From assembly GCA_900547275.1 (NCBI GenBank), contig URGA01000010.1, positions 1-38,370 on the forward strand: 38,370 nt of DNA, in the 5' to 3' direction. A program made the translations under genes and the position numbers. Below are positions 21,962-30,791 of the stretch, in pieces; position 1 is the first letter of the stretch, and each line of letters opens with the position of its first letter. The notes under the pieces were generated by a model that saw only the letters and a program-made list of their open reading frames with translations, made no database searches and was not told the DNA's origin. This stretch comes from an uncultured Oscillospiraceae bacterium. GTDB taxonomy: Bacteria; Bacillota; Clostridia; Oscillospirales; Acutalibacteraceae.

Positions 21962-23017
21962 ATGGAAACTGTATTGATGTACGGACTGTTTATCGTCGGA
22001 TTAGTGCTGATAATCAAAGGCGGCGACTGGTTTGTTGACAGTGCCAGCTGGATTGCCGAGGTGCTGGGAGTTCCAAAATTCGTAATAGGTGCAACCATTG
22101 TATCCATTGCGACAACGCTTCCGGAAATGATTGTAAGTATCCAGGCAACGGCAAAAGGCAACGTTGACATGGCGGCAGGCAACGCAATAGGCTCAGTTAC
22201 CGCCAACACGGCAATGATCATGGGTCTTTTCATAGTATGTATGCCCTTTGCTATTAAGCGCAAGGAATTTGCCCCAAAAGCCTGCATGATGTTCGGCGCT
22301 TCAGCGCTTCTTATGCTGGGCTGTATTTTTACAGAAAAAAGAGAAATGCAGTTCGCAGGAGAAACAGGGATGTACTATTCCCTTTCCACAATCGGATTGA
22401 TTGCGCTTATCGCCGTATTTATAATCTTCTTTATTGAAAATTTCATCTCAATGAAAAACAATCAGGTTCAGATTGAGCCCAGCCCTGAAAACATTGGTAT
22501 TCAGGAAGAGGACAATATCGTTCCCACAAAAGAAAAAGCGACGGGCAAAGACTGGACTAAAAACCTTATATTTTTCGCTCTCGGTGCCGCAGGCATCGTA
22601 ATAGGCGCAAACCTCCTTGTTGACAAAGGCACGCTTATTGCTCAGAGTCTGAACGTTCCCCAGCGTCTAATCAGCGTTATTGCAATTGCAATCGGAACAT
22701 CGCTTCCGGAACTTGTTACGACAATAACGGCGCTTCGCAAGAAAGTAGGCGCACTGTCGGTGGGCAATATTCTCGGCGCAAACATAATCGATTTGGCGCT
22801 TATTCTCCCCATATGCTCTTTTGTTTCAATGGGAAAGGGCACAGGAGCACTGGCGGTATCGGCAAACTCTGTTGAGATAGATATGCTGGTTTGCCTGATA
22901 GCAATCGCCGTTGCGATAATACCGACAATTATTACCCAGAAATTCCAGCGCTGGCAGGGCATCGTTATGCTGGCGGGATATCTTGCTTACGTAATATTTA
23001 CAGTCACTATGCACTGA
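21962..23017 (+). CDS. CaCA-family calcium/cation-sodium antiporter
   Basis: A 351-residue inner-membrane exchanger with about ten helices in two homologous halves. The alpha-repeats are clear: GATIVSIATTLPEMIVSIQAT with GNAIGSVTANTAMIMG in the first half, and IAIAIGTSLPELVTTITAL with GNILGANIIDLALILP in the second; the acidic residue in each PE pair binds the cation. A hydrophilic loop (about 165-195) separates the halves. The family exports calcium or another divalent cation in exchange for sodium or protons. The ATG at 21962 has GGAG 9 bases upstream. Single-gene unit with its own promoter and terminator. Confidence 0.93.
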   Translation: METVLMYGLFIVGLVLIIKGGDWFVDSASWIAEVLGVPKFVIGATIVSIATTLPEMIVSIQATAKGNVDMAAGNAIGSVTANTAMIMGLFIVCMPFAIKRKEFAPKACMMFGASALLMLGCIFTEKREMQFAGETGMYYSLSTIGLIALIAVFIIFFIENFISMKNNQVQIEPSPENIGIQEEDNIVPTKEKATGKDWTKNLIFFALGAAGIVIGANLLVDKGTLIAQSLNVPQRLISVIAIAIGTSLPELVTTITALRKKVGALSVGNILGANIIDLALILPICSFVSMGKGTGALAVSANSVEIDMLVCLIAIAVAIIPTIITQKFQRWQGIVMLAGYLAYVIFTVTMH

Positions 23018-23026
23018 TAAAAAATT

Positions 23027-23052
23027 AAGCCGCAGGTAAAAACCTGCGGCTT
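23027..23052. terminator. Bidirectional terminator between the antiporter and GNAT genes
   Basis: AAGCCGCAGGT (23027-23037) pairs with ACCTGCGGCTT (23042-23052), a four-base loop, then TTTTG on the plus strand. It serves both convergent genes. Confidence 0.88.
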
Positions 23053-23066
23053 TTGTTATATAATTT

Positions 23067-23597
23067 TTAAAAATCCATTTTATAGTGAAGCATATCGGAA
23101 ACACGGCCGTCCTTGTAGTGTATTGAGCCGATGTCACGGCGATAAAACGTAAAACCTGATTTTTCAATAACTCTTGACGAAGCGATATTCTCTGCGTCGC
23201 ATGAAACAAAAACCCGTGTTATCCCCTGCTCTTTAAGATATTGCAAAACCGTCTTCACCGCTTCGGTCATGTATCCCCGTTTTGTCACCTTGGGATTAAT
23301 CATATAATAAAGACTTCGGGCTTTTCCGTTTCCTTTAACAGGCATCGCCTGAATCATTCCCTGCATTTTGCCTTCTGCGCAGATAGCCCAGCAGTAATAA
23401 TCAGTCCGCTTATATTTGGGCAGCTTGCCGAAAACAAATTTAAACGTATCGATAACGGTATTTTTCTCTCTTGCAGTAAAATATTTGTTGATAGACGGCG
23501 CTCTGTACCATTTCAGCGCACTGGGGAAATCAAACGGAGAAAATCGCCTTAAAACGAGATTTTCTGATATTAACTTTACTGTTCCTGTCTGTTTCAT
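23067..23597 (-). CDS. GNAT acetyltransferase
   Basis: A cytoplasmic acetyl-CoA-dependent acetyltransferase of 176 residues. It starts MKQTGTVKLISENLVLRRFSPFD and has the strand SMIQAMP-like core (CAEGKMQGMIQAMPV), the acetyl-CoA pocket YYMINPKVTKRGYMTEAVKTVLQYL and the closing VSCDAENIASSRVIEKSGF. The position, RimJ/RimL-like order of these elements and length fit the family. I chose the ATG at 23597 with GAGGGG upstream; the longer frame to 23831 runs into the preceding gene and is not supported. It follows the GtrA-like gene with a weak hairpin between, so it may be partly co-transcribed. Substrate unknown. Confidence 0.85.
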   Translation of the reverse strand: MKQTGTVKLISENLVLRRFSPFDFPSALKWYRAPSINKYFTAREKNTVIDTFKFVFGKLPKYKRTDYYCWAICAEGKMQGMIQAMPVKGNGKARSLYYMINPKVTKRGYMTEAVKTVLQYLKEQGITRVFVSCDAENIASSRVIEKSGFTFYRRDIGSIHYKDGRVSDMLHYKMDF

Positions 23598-23615
23598 AAG
23601 ACCCCTCAAATACAC

Positions 23616-23652
23616 AAAGAGCCGGCCCCGGGTTTCCCTTAGCCGACTCTTT
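23616..23652 (-). terminator. Weak hairpin after the GtrA-like gene
   Basis: AAAGAG-CCGGC (23616-23626) can pair with GCCG-CTCTTT (23642-23652) with one mismatch. The T tract on the minus strand is short, and the stem overlaps the following gene's leader, so read-through into the GNAT gene is likely. Confidence 0.5.
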
Positions 23653-23656
23653 ATTA

Positions 23657-24229
23657 TTATGCTTTTACTTCTTCGGTATCTTCCTTTTTCTTGTGGAACA
23701 GAAGTTTGTCTACCGGGAAATACAGGAAGAACTGAAGTGCTGAACAAACGGCTGTTGCAATGTTTCTTGAAAGAGCGTCGTTCCAGCCCCACTTTGTTGT
23801 AAACAGAGTGTTCAGAGTGGGTGAAAGCCACGCGGAGAAACAGATCAGCGCAATAGTAAAGATTATGTAAATAGGAAGTGTAACTGCAACGTTTGCGCTT
23901 GAGTTGAATGTCTTTTCCTTATTTACAAAGAAAGCAACGATCTGAGCGGCAATGTTTGCAACGTTGAACGCAATGAAATATCCCAAACCACCGGAAATAA
24001 TGTTGCCGGCAGCGTCTGTTGTAACAGGATAATCAAATACAAACCAGTCAACAGGAGTTGCGTATAGATCATGAATCTGCGGAATCAGCGGAATCAGGTT
24101 AACGAGAGCAAACTGAACGATGCAGGCCAGAAGGCTTACTACGATGAACTTTACGAACTGCCACGCAGTAACGAGCCAAGAGCCTTTCTCTTCCGCCATG
24201 TTGTCAATGTCTTTTAAGTTTTTAGCCAT
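23657..24229 (-). CDS. GtrA-like membrane protein
   Basis: A 190-residue protein with four membrane helices (about 17-40, 78-100, 110-132 and 150-172) and a short charged tail, KKEDTEEVKA. The spacing of helices, FALVNLIP-like first segment and the FVNKEKTF loop between helices two and three fit the GtrA-like family (PF04138), which takes part in moving or synthesising lipid-linked cell-surface sugars. The ATG at 24229 has GGGGAAAG upstream. It follows the phosphoesterase gene by 27 bases in the same operon as a glycoside hydrolase, a context that agrees with glycan handling at the membrane. Exact role not known. Confidence 0.85.
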   Translation of the reverse strand: MAKNLKDIDNMAEEKGSWLVTAWQFVKFIVVSLLACIVQFALVNLIPLIPQIHDLYATPVDWFVFDYPVTTDAAGNIISGGLGYFIAFNVANIAAQIVAFFVNKEKTFNSSANVAVTLPIYIIFTIALICFSAWLSPTLNTLFTTKWGWNDALSRNIATAVCSALQFFLYFPVDKLLFHKKKEDTEEVKA

Positions 24230-24256
24230 AAATCTTTCCCCTTATTTTAAGTTGTT

Positions 24257-25927
24257 TTATATGAATAACCCGGCAATCATACCCGGAATTATCATTTTAA
24301 CAAGGGCAACTATGCCCCATACAACCAATGCAATAATACCAACCACAATTGCAAGTATAACAAGAATCAGCAAAACAATCAAGAATAAAATCAGCGGACC
24401 CTTCTTGCTGGGCTTCACCGGATCGTTGAAAACAGGCTCTTCCCTCTTAGGAGCCGGATTTTCATCGTCATATATCGGCTCGATAGGAAGCGTTGCTTCA
24501 GCGTCGCATGGGCCCGGGTTCCAAAGAAGCGGCTCAACAAGAGCACGAACAGACGTTGCGCCCTTAAGAACTTTTCCGATTGAGAAATGGATTGTATTAA
24601 GGAATGAATCGATTACGTTGAGCATTCCGCAGGTGATGCGGTATTCTCTCGTATCAGGTGAATAAGGCGAATCGCCGCAGTAAAGATTTTGAACAAGTTC
24701 AAGTATAAAGTCAACAACTCTGTTGTCGGCAATATCAGCAATATCGCTCTTTTTAAGTCCTGACTCTTTTTTGCAAAGGCGCCAAACTTTCTTGAAAGTC
24801 AGCTTGTTGAGCCACTTTGCAACGGGCTTTATAAGCCAGCCGACTTTCTTAACCTTCTCGCCGGGAATTGAAAATGCGTCTGTCATTTCAGCAAGGCGGT
24901 CAATATCCGTTGCCGCCGCTTCAATAAGTTCCGCTATCATTCCGAAGAAGAAAGTGCGCATATATTCGTCAAAGGGCTTTCCGTTTGTATCAATTCCAGG
25001 AACGTCCTTTATCATAACCGTTTCAACGTCAATCTTTGCGTTTGCAGGATCAAAGGTAACGTTTCTCATTGTAGGAGGGCATCCCAGAAGCGCTCCGCAG
25101 GCAACATCGTAAAACTTGTTGCCTTTTTTTGAAGTAATAACGCTTATATCATGAATATGGGTATGACCTGTAAGCATGCAGTGGAGACCCGCGTCTGCAA
25201 ATATCTCACGAGTGGTCTCGTGGTTGCGCTGCATATCGCCTTTTCCGATAATAGCATAAAACGGGCTGGGAGCAATCATCGGATGGTGGGTCATCGCGAT
25301 TACATACTGGTCGTTTTCCTGAGCGTCCTTGAGTTGAGCCAGGATCCACTCCATGCAGTCGTCGCTGAAGCCTGAACCGCGCTCGCCCTCGGGCTTGCCG
25401 TTCGTATCATCGTTCAGCGCAAAAAGGCGGTAGCCGGGAGCAAGCTGAACAACGTAACTCATTGATTCAGGATGTGTTGCGATAGCCTCATTGGGTCCGA
25501 ATTCATAATACATATCCCAAAGATCGTGGCGATCCTCAACAGCAGGAACCGTAATCTTGTTGTCGCCGTCATAGCCGTCTGCAACGCCGCCGTCTCTGAA
25601 ATCGTGAGTCGCTGTAATAACATATACTCTCTTGCCGCGCTTTTTGAGATCCCGGAGCATTTCAATAAACTCTTCGTGGGAATTGAGCTCACCGTCGCGG
25701 GTAGTGTCGCCTGCCAAAACTACAATATCGGTTGAAGTGTCCTGGCAGAGCATATCAAATCCTGCGCGGATTACAAGATCTGAATCCCTGATGATTTTCT
25801 GGCTCTTTGACTCGGCTTTTTTATAAGCCTTGCCCTCGGTGCCGTTTTTTCTTGAATAGTAGTGGGTATCGGTAATGAACTGAATTTTCAGCGGAGCATT
25901 GCCTGAACCGTAAATTTTTGCAGCCAT
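24257..25927 (-). CDS. Calcineurin-like metallophosphoesterase with C-terminal membrane segment
   Basis: A 556-residue protein. The catalytic domain (about 10-310) shows the metal ligands in order: FITDTHYY (DxH), LAGDTTRDGE (GDxxxDG), TATHDF in place of the usual GNHD, MTHHPM and LTGHTHIHD. The central region (about 330-480) is helical and unassigned. After a Lys/Pro linker, a very hydrophobic tail (about 508-556) should insert in the membrane. There is no signal peptide, so the catalytic domain is probably cytoplasmic or exported by another route. The ATG at 25927 has AGGAGG six bases upstream, 10 bases past the glycosidase stop: one operon. The physiological substrate (nucleotide, phospholipid or sugar phosphate) is unknown. 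Confidence 0.85.
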   Translation of the reverse strand: MAAKIYGSGNAPLKIQFITDTHYYSRKNGTEGKAYKKAESKSQKIIRDSDLVIRAGFDMLCQDTSTDIVVLAGDTTRDGELNSHEEFIEMLRDLKKRGKRVYVITATHDFRDGGVADGYDGDNKITVPAVEDRHDLWDMYYEFGPNEAIATHPESMSYVVQLAPGYRLFALNDDTNGKPEGERGSGFSDDCMEWILAQLKDAQENDQYVIAMTHHPMIAPSPFYAIIGKGDMQRNHETTREIFADAGLHCMLTGHTHIHDISVITSKKGNKFYDVACGALLGCPPTMRNVTFDPANAKIDVETVMIKDVPGIDTNGKPFDEYMRTFFFGMIAELIEAAATDIDRLAEMTDAFSIPGEKVKKVGWLIKPVAKWLNKLTFKKVWRLCKKESGLKKSDIADIADNRVVDFILELVQNLYCGDSPYSPDTREYRITCGMLNVIDSFLNTIHFSIGKVLKGATSVRALVEPLLWNPGPCDAEATLPIEPIYDDENPAPKREEPVFNDPVKPSKKGPLILFLIVLLILVILAIVVGIIALVVWGIVALVKMIIPGMIAGLFI

Positions 25928-25937
25928 TTTATCCTCC

Positions 25938-28628
25938 TTAGATTTTTTCTGCGCGCAGAACGCCGTTCTTTACCGTACCGTCAAGTGTAATTTCCATACA
26001 TCCCGGCGTACGCTGAACATACTTGATTTCCTCACCGTTCAGTGTTACGCGGTAGTTTTCTGCGTCTGACAAAGTGATAACAACCGAATACTTGTCGTTG
26101 TCACCGAAATATTTAAACGAAACTTCCGCCTCGTTCGCTGTAACTTTTTGATAATCCGTCCATACATCAAGGCCAACGGTTACTGTTCCGGGTTTATAAT
26201 AAGCGTTTGCCCAGATATTGATGGGAGCGGAAAGTCCTCCGAAATTATGGAACCAACCGCCTCTCTGGGTCTTAATTCCGAAACATTCATATGTGTTATA
26301 GGAAAAGTCGGTCTCGGCTTTCCACATATTAAGCGCTCTGTCTGCAATGGCAAAAGCAAAATCCGTTTCGCCAAGGTCAAACATCGTTTTCCACATAAAC
26401 CACTGGTGGCTCATCCAGACGTTACCGTTCCAGTAACCGTCATCAAAATAATACGACGCGCTCATATCAACGGCACTGATGCCGCTTTCTGACCACATTT
26501 CGTCAGGATTTTTAATATGGGCAAGGATTTTTTCTCTTCTGTCACCCTTTGCGGCGCCTGCGAACAGAGGATAGACACCATCCATTCCCTTGTCGTAGTT
26601 TTCGCCGCTGTCAGTAGTGAAAATTCCTTTATATTCTTTGTTGTCGTCGTAAACTGAGTAGGCGTAATAACCGCTGTTTTCGTCCCAGCTATATTTATTG
26701 AGAGCGTCGCTCATTCTTTCAATATCAGCGTCGTAAACCTCAGCGTCAGCATTATTGCCCAAAGCAAGGGCAACCATTTTAAGAATTTTCGCTGCGCGGA
26801 TAGTATGGGAGGTTGAAATGCAAGGACAGAGATACTGCTTCTTGTCCTGTGCAATCATTGCCACCTGAGCCGGATAATCGTCCATACCGCTGCAGGAATA
26901 CCAATAATCGTATGTAGTTGTAAGTCCGTTGCCGAACTTGCCGCAGGTTGAGCCTTCTGTCTTGCCGCTGATAAAGTCATAATAGCGCTTCATCTTCGGA
27001 TAAAGGTCGTAAAGCGGCTGTTTGTCGTCTGCACGGTGGAGCATTTCCAGATACTGAACAAACTGGGTGGGAACAAGCGAACCGTGGAGTAGGAACTGGA
27101 AGTCTTTGTTGTCATCGTCGGAGAGATAAGTCTCAAGTATGTACTGAGCTTTCTGTCGGCTGAATTCAAGAACGCCCGTTCCGATTACGCCGCTGTCCCA
27201 TGTGTAAAAGCTGTCCCAGCGTTTGCCGGGTGTATAATGAACAACGTTTTCGCCGTGCTTGTAAACGGGATAAACAAGGTTTGTAAGAAGCGTTGAACGC
27301 ATTATCTCGGTTGAAAGTTCATATTTGCTGCCCGCCTTGTTGAAAGGAACCGGGGACGCAAATTTCTTTGTTTCACTGTAAATTTTGTCATATTCACTTA
27401 TTGCAAGCTCAGGCTGTTCGCCCTTTGACAAAACGATATATTCAACATGAGTGCTGTGGGGTTTGATAAAGATTGACGGAATAACCGTATTGTGGAAGAA
27501 GCCCTCGTCGCTTTTCTTCATTTTGAAAGAACGGCTGAACGTCTCTCTCAGCTGATCATAGGTCGGGTCGCCGTTTGAAAGTCTGTTGATAAGAGCGTCT
27601 TCAAGGCAGCCGCTTTCCAGCACTCGTCTTCTCGTTTTAACGTTATGGGTAAGAATTGAAAAACAATCGTCAATTCCGTCGTAGGAAAGATTAATACGCT
27701 TGCCAACTGAGGCGTCCTTTTCTTCAATCTCAGGCACGAAACCGAAAAGTTCAGTATCCGCTGAAACATTTTTCTCACTGCCGCTTTCACACACAGCAAT
27801 AAAGTCCAGCTCAATTCCAGCGCCGCCCTGGCTGACAAACTCAAGTTTGTCCCAGGATTTATCAGCTTCAAAATACGCAAACGCAAGGCTGTCGCTGTTT
27901 GGGAAAACAACTGTTTTGCCGTTGAGGGAAAAACAAGCGTCGCCGTCTGTAACCGTGCGGTAACGAACAGCAAGAACAGGCTTTGAAACGCCGGAAAGAT
28001 CAACGCTGTAAGAAACGCTGTCGCCCTTTTCGCATCCGAAAGGAAGAATACCGAGATAATCAACATGGTAATTCTCGCATCTGTCGCCAAGGCCGTGACC
28101 GTTGAGAAAATCGCCGTCGGCAAATTCGCCCTTATGCATTCCGTCAGGATTTTCAGTATCCCACGGACGAGGATTAGCGTAAACATATGAAGAATACTTG
28201 CAGGCGTCAATGATCTCAGCATTATCAGGATTTTTTACAACGCAGTGCTGAGGCGTCGGAAATTCAAGAGACGCAAACACATTGAGAATGCAGTTCTGGG
28301 TCAGGTCGGTATTATTTACAAATTCACAGCGCATAAGATACGCTTCATCGTTCATTTTTGAATATGAAACATCCGCGTAAATCATGTCTTTCCACATCAA
28401 TTCATATCGATAAGAGAAAAAGCGGAAGTCCTCGTCGCATGACCAAAGGTGATACGCTGAGGGGAAAGTCACATTTGGCACCGGCGTGCTGGAATTCCAC
28501 AATGTAGGATGCACTACAAAATCGTAGCGGGCGCCTGTATCTGACATAGAATCAATGATACGGGAAACGCCCATATATTTTTTTGAATACGGGCCCCAAA
28601 GAGGCATTTTAACTTTGCTGTTACTCAT
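25938..28628 (-). CDS. Six-hairpin glycoside hydrolase (MGH1-like domain), cytoplasmic
   Basis: An 896-residue protein beginning MSNSKVKMPLWGPYSKKYMG. The N-terminal half (about 1-400) is beta-rich, the second half (about 430-800) has the features of an (alpha/alpha)6 toroid: GKRWDSFYTWDSG, YDYWYSCSGMDDYPAQV, and WNGNVWMSHQWFMWKTMF, which resemble the MGH1-like/GH63-type catalytic domain. A short beta domain ends the protein. No signal peptide is seen, so it would act on internalised oligosaccharides or a cytoplasmic glycan. The ATG at 28628 has GGAGA about 9-10 bases before it; a TTG at 28652 is possible. It is first in an operon with a phosphoesterase and a GtrA-like protein. Substrate linkage is not predictable. 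Confidence 0.85.
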   Translation of the reverse strand: MSNSKVKMPLWGPYSKKYMGVSRIIDSMSDTGARYDFVVHPTLWNSSTPVPNVTFPSAYHLWSCDEDFRFFSYRYELMWKDMIYADVSYSKMNDEAYLMRCEFVNNTDLTQNCILNVFASLEFPTPQHCVVKNPDNAEIIDACKYSSYVYANPRPWDTENPDGMHKGEFADGDFLNGHGLGDRCENYHVDYLGILPFGCEKGDSVSYSVDLSGVSKPVLAVRYRTVTDGDACFSLNGKTVVFPNSDSLAFAYFEADKSWDKLEFVSQGGAGIELDFIAVCESGSEKNVSADTELFGFVPEIEEKDASVGKRINLSYDGIDDCFSILTHNVKTRRRVLESGCLEDALINRLSNGDPTYDQLRETFSRSFKMKKSDEGFFHNTVIPSIFIKPHSTHVEYIVLSKGEQPELAISEYDKIYSETKKFASPVPFNKAGSKYELSTEIMRSTLLTNLVYPVYKHGENVVHYTPGKRWDSFYTWDSGVIGTGVLEFSRQKAQYILETYLSDDDNKDFQFLLHGSLVPTQFVQYLEMLHRADDKQPLYDLYPKMKRYYDFISGKTEGSTCGKFGNGLTTTYDYWYSCSGMDDYPAQVAMIAQDKKQYLCPCISTSHTIRAAKILKMVALALGNNADAEVYDADIERMSDALNKYSWDENSGYYAYSVYDDNKEYKGIFTTDSGENYDKGMDGVYPLFAGAAKGDRREKILAHIKNPDEMWSESGISAVDMSASYYFDDGYWNGNVWMSHQWFMWKTMFDLGETDFAFAIADRALNMWKAETDFSYNTYECFGIKTQRGGWFHNFGGLSAPINIWANAYYKPGTVTVGLDVWTDYQKVTANEAEVSFKYFGDNDKYSVVITLSDAENYRVTLNGEEIKYVQRTPGCMEITLDGTVKNGVLRAEKI

Positions 28629-28665
28629 AATCCAGGTTCTCCGAATAAACAAAATTTTCTAACTT

Positions 28666-28733
28666 ATTATCGTTTATTTGACCTGATTTGTCAATGAAAT
28701 TTCATTGACAAAATAAATATTATACAGTAATAT
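28666..28733. promoter_or_regulatory. Divergent promoters sharing a perfect 26-bp palindrome
   Basis: A perfect palindrome at 28687-28712 (half-site TTTGTCAATGAAA) holds a TTGACA box on each strand. Plus: TTGACA 28705-28710, 17 bases, TAATAT 28728-28733. Minus: TTGACA 28689-28694, 17 bases, GATAAT 28666-28671. One regulator bound here would control both the glycosidase operon and the kinase-remnant/phosphatase side. Confidence 0.7.
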
Positions 28734-28815
28734 ATATCTGTTAAAAAATTATCGAAACGATGCAGATCTGTCATGAATCTAATGAAGATGCACAAAAAAA
28801 CATCTGCGAAATTGA

Positions 28816-29160
28816 CGGAACAGCTTTGTTGCATTGGCGTTGATAGATTCACTCAGTGCCTATGAATATACAGCAAAATTCGCAACTCAGACTTATACAT
28901 CAAATGCTCCTCACGGTCTTACTAATTATTCAATCTGCATAGTTAAGACTTCATGTCATAAAATTGACTTGTACAGCATAATTCTCAAAACAAATCGGTC
29001 TAATCTCGCAGTGCTTTGCACCGGAGCTATTCCTACAAACTCGGGAAAGCGCTTAGTTCAAAGCCAATGGCTGAATTTCTCCGACAGCAAATCAAATTCG
29101 TATTCGAGATACAAATATGGTTACGGTTACGGCTACGGCTACGACGCCGCCAGCGACTGA
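28816..29160 (+). pseudogene. Remnant of a CpsD/CapB-type bacterial tyrosine kinase (decayed)
   Basis: The region encodes recognisable pieces of a bacterial tyrosine kinase in broken frames. One frame gives LALIDS, then GLTNY, then KTNRSNLAVLCTGAIPTN, the segment that in these kinases follows the A' motif. At about 29040 the sense continues in another frame as ALSSKPMAEFLRQQ, then the first frame resumes with SNSYSRYKYGYGYGYGYDAASD at the stop, a typical tyrosine cluster. The Walker A region and about 80-100 residues before the tail are missing. So the gene has at least one frameshift and deletions at both places. It lies 24 bases before an intact phosphatase gene, the usual partner. The 90 bases between promoter and remnant contain no convincing gene. 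Confidence 0.7.
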
Positions 29161-29184
29161 TAAAAAAATACAGAGGCATGCTAA

Positions 29185-29904
29185 ATGGTATTAGAAAATC
29201 TTATTGAAACTCACAGCCACATTTTGCCGGCTATTGACGACGGCGCAAAAGACGTGGCAACAAGTCAGAAAATGATAGCAAAACTTTCTTCCCAGGGTGC
29301 AGAAGCAGTAATTGCTACTCCCCACTATTACTCTGACTCTGTTTCTCTTTCTGATTTTCTTGCAAAACGCCAAAAAGCATATCAGGCACTTATCCGCTCA
29401 TTACCGCCTGAGGCTCCGCGTATAATTCCTGCGGCTGAGGTCTATATAAGCGAATATCTTTTTCACAACGATGATTTATCCCAGATCTGTATTGCCGGAA
29501 CACGCTTTGCAATGATTGAGCATAATTTTCACAGTGATTTCGGCCAAAAAGCTTACAACAGACTGGAAACGCTGATTTACGATTACAGGATAACACCTAT
29601 TCTTGTTCACATTGAGCGCTACAAAGCCCTTATGGACAATCCTAAACTTCTTGACCAGTACCGTGAATTAGGATGCAAAACTCAGGTTAATATTTCATCC
29701 TTTGCCAACGCGCCCAGAGCAATAAAGAAAAAGCTTTTCAAATATATTGAAAGCGACCGTATTGATTTTATAGGTTCTGACTGTCACAACATGGACAGCC
29801 GCCCGCCGCAATACGCTGAGGGTGCAGAAGAAATAATCAAAAAATGCGGCCGTTCAGCACTGTTAAAGCTGATACAAAACGCCCAGGAACTTATAAATTA
29901 CTAA
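29185..29904 (+). CDS. CpsB/CapC-type protein tyrosine phosphatase (PHP fold)
   Basis: A 239-residue manganese-dependent tyrosine phosphatase of the PHP superfamily that normally dephosphorylates the C-terminal tyrosine cluster of capsule kinases. Metal-binding motifs: ETHSHILPAIDDGAKD near the start, ATPHYY, PAAEVYI, LVHIERYKAL and SDCHNMDSRPP at the end, in the right order and spacing. Length is normal for the family. The ATG at 29185 has AGAGG 8 bases upstream. Its natural substrate, the kinase encoded just before it, is degraded here, so it may serve another tyrosine kinase elsewhere in the genome or be left over. Cytoplasmic. No capsule glycosyltransferases follow. Confidence 0.9.
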   Translation: MVLENLIETHSHILPAIDDGAKDVATSQKMIAKLSSQGAEAVIATPHYYSDSVSLSDFLAKRQKAYQALIRSLPPEAPRIIPAAEVYISEYLFHNDDLSQICIAGTRFAMIEHNFHSDFGQKAYNRLETLIYDYRITPILVHIERYKALMDNPKLLDQYRELGCKTQVNISSFANAPRAIKKKLFKYIESDRIDFIGSDCHNMDSRPPQYAEGAEEIIKKCGRSALLKLIQNAQELINY

Positions 29905-29913
29905 TAATAAAGC

Positions 29914-29948
29914 AAATGAGACCGGACAGATTTTGTCCGGTCTCATTT
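29914..29948. terminator. Bidirectional terminator between cpsB-like gene and nfo
   Basis: A 15-base perfect stem (AAATGAGACCGGACA 29914-29928 / TGTCCGGTCTCATTT 29934-29948) with a short loop and T-rich flanks on both sides, between convergent genes. Confidence 0.9.
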
Positions 29949-29957
29949 TATATTTAT

Positions 29958-30791
29958 TTACTCATGCTGAAGAGAACGCAGCAGTACAATTTCCTTTCCG
30001 TAGCCGTCAATGTCATTCGGCGTTTCAAGGAACATCGGAAGTTCCCTGAGCTGAGGATGGTTGACAACCGCTTCAAACGTTTCAACTCCGAGATAGCCTT
30101 CGCCTATCTTCTCATGTCTGTCTTTATGAGCGCCCAGAGGGTTCTTGGAATCGTTAAGATGAAGCGCTTTTAATCGCTCAATACCGATAACACGGTCAAA
30201 CTCTTCCAGCACATCGTCAAGATGTTCCTTTATGTCATAACCTGCGTCGCTAACATGGCAAGTATCAAGGCAAACGCCTAACTTATCGTTAAGAGCAACG
30301 CCGTCAATGATAGCACGCAGTTCTTCAAAGTTTCTGCCTATCTCACTGCCCTTTCCCGCCATTGTTTCAAGGAGAACTGTAGTAGTCATTTCCGGAAACA
30401 TAACGTTGTTAAGGGCTTCGATGATAAACTTAATACCTGTTTCTTCGCCCTGACCCACGTGGGAACCCGGATGAAAGTTGTACATCTGGTTCGGAGTATA
30501 TTCAAGGCGCTTCAGATCGTCCGCAAAAGTGTTTTGCGCGAATGTGCGGATGTTTTCCTTGTCACTGCAAAGATTAAGCGTATAGGGCGCGTGCGCAAGA
30601 ATTTTGCCGAAGTTGTTTTCCTCAGTAAGTTTCAAAAATTCGGCAATATCTTTTTCGTCAATGGCTTTTGCAGTACCGCCTCTCGGATTTCTGGTAAAAA
30701 ACTGAAATGTATTTGCACCGATTGAAACAGCCTGACGCGCCATTGCCGCGTAGCCCTTTGACGCGCTTAAATGCGCTCCTATTACAAGCAT
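29958..30791 (-). CDS. nfo: Endonuclease IV (deoxyribonuclease IV)
   Basis: AP endonuclease of base-excision repair, a TIM barrel with three zinc ions, cleaving DNA 5' to abasic sites. The 277-residue protein has all family signatures: GAHLSASKG, AHAPYTLNL, NFHPGSHVGQG, LLETMAGKGSEIG, CLDTCHVSDAGYD, HLNDSKNPLGAHKDRHEKIGEGYLG and LETPND. Length is normal. The start (30791) overlaps the end of the HAD gene by 10 bases; it is the last gene of the long minus-strand run that starts with yggS. Confidence 0.96.
   Translation of the reverse strand: MLVIGAHLSASKGYAAMARQAVSIGANTFQFFTRNPRGGTAKAIDEKDIAEFLKLTEENNFGKILAHAPYTLNLCSDKENIRTFAQNTFADDLKRLEYTPNQMYNFHPGSHVGQGEETGIKFIIEALNNVMFPEMTTTVLLETMAGKGSEIGRNFEELRAIIDGVALNDKLGVCLDTCHVSDAGYDIKEHLDDVLEEFDRVIGIERLKALHLNDSKNPLGAHKDRHEKIGEGYLGVETFEAVVNHPQLRELPMFLETPNDIDGYGKEIVLLRSLQHE

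Noticed and set aside
28760..28846. A 28-codon plus-strand ORF after the divergent promoter
   Set aside because: No ribosome site and no recognisable peptide features; it runs into the kinase remnant.
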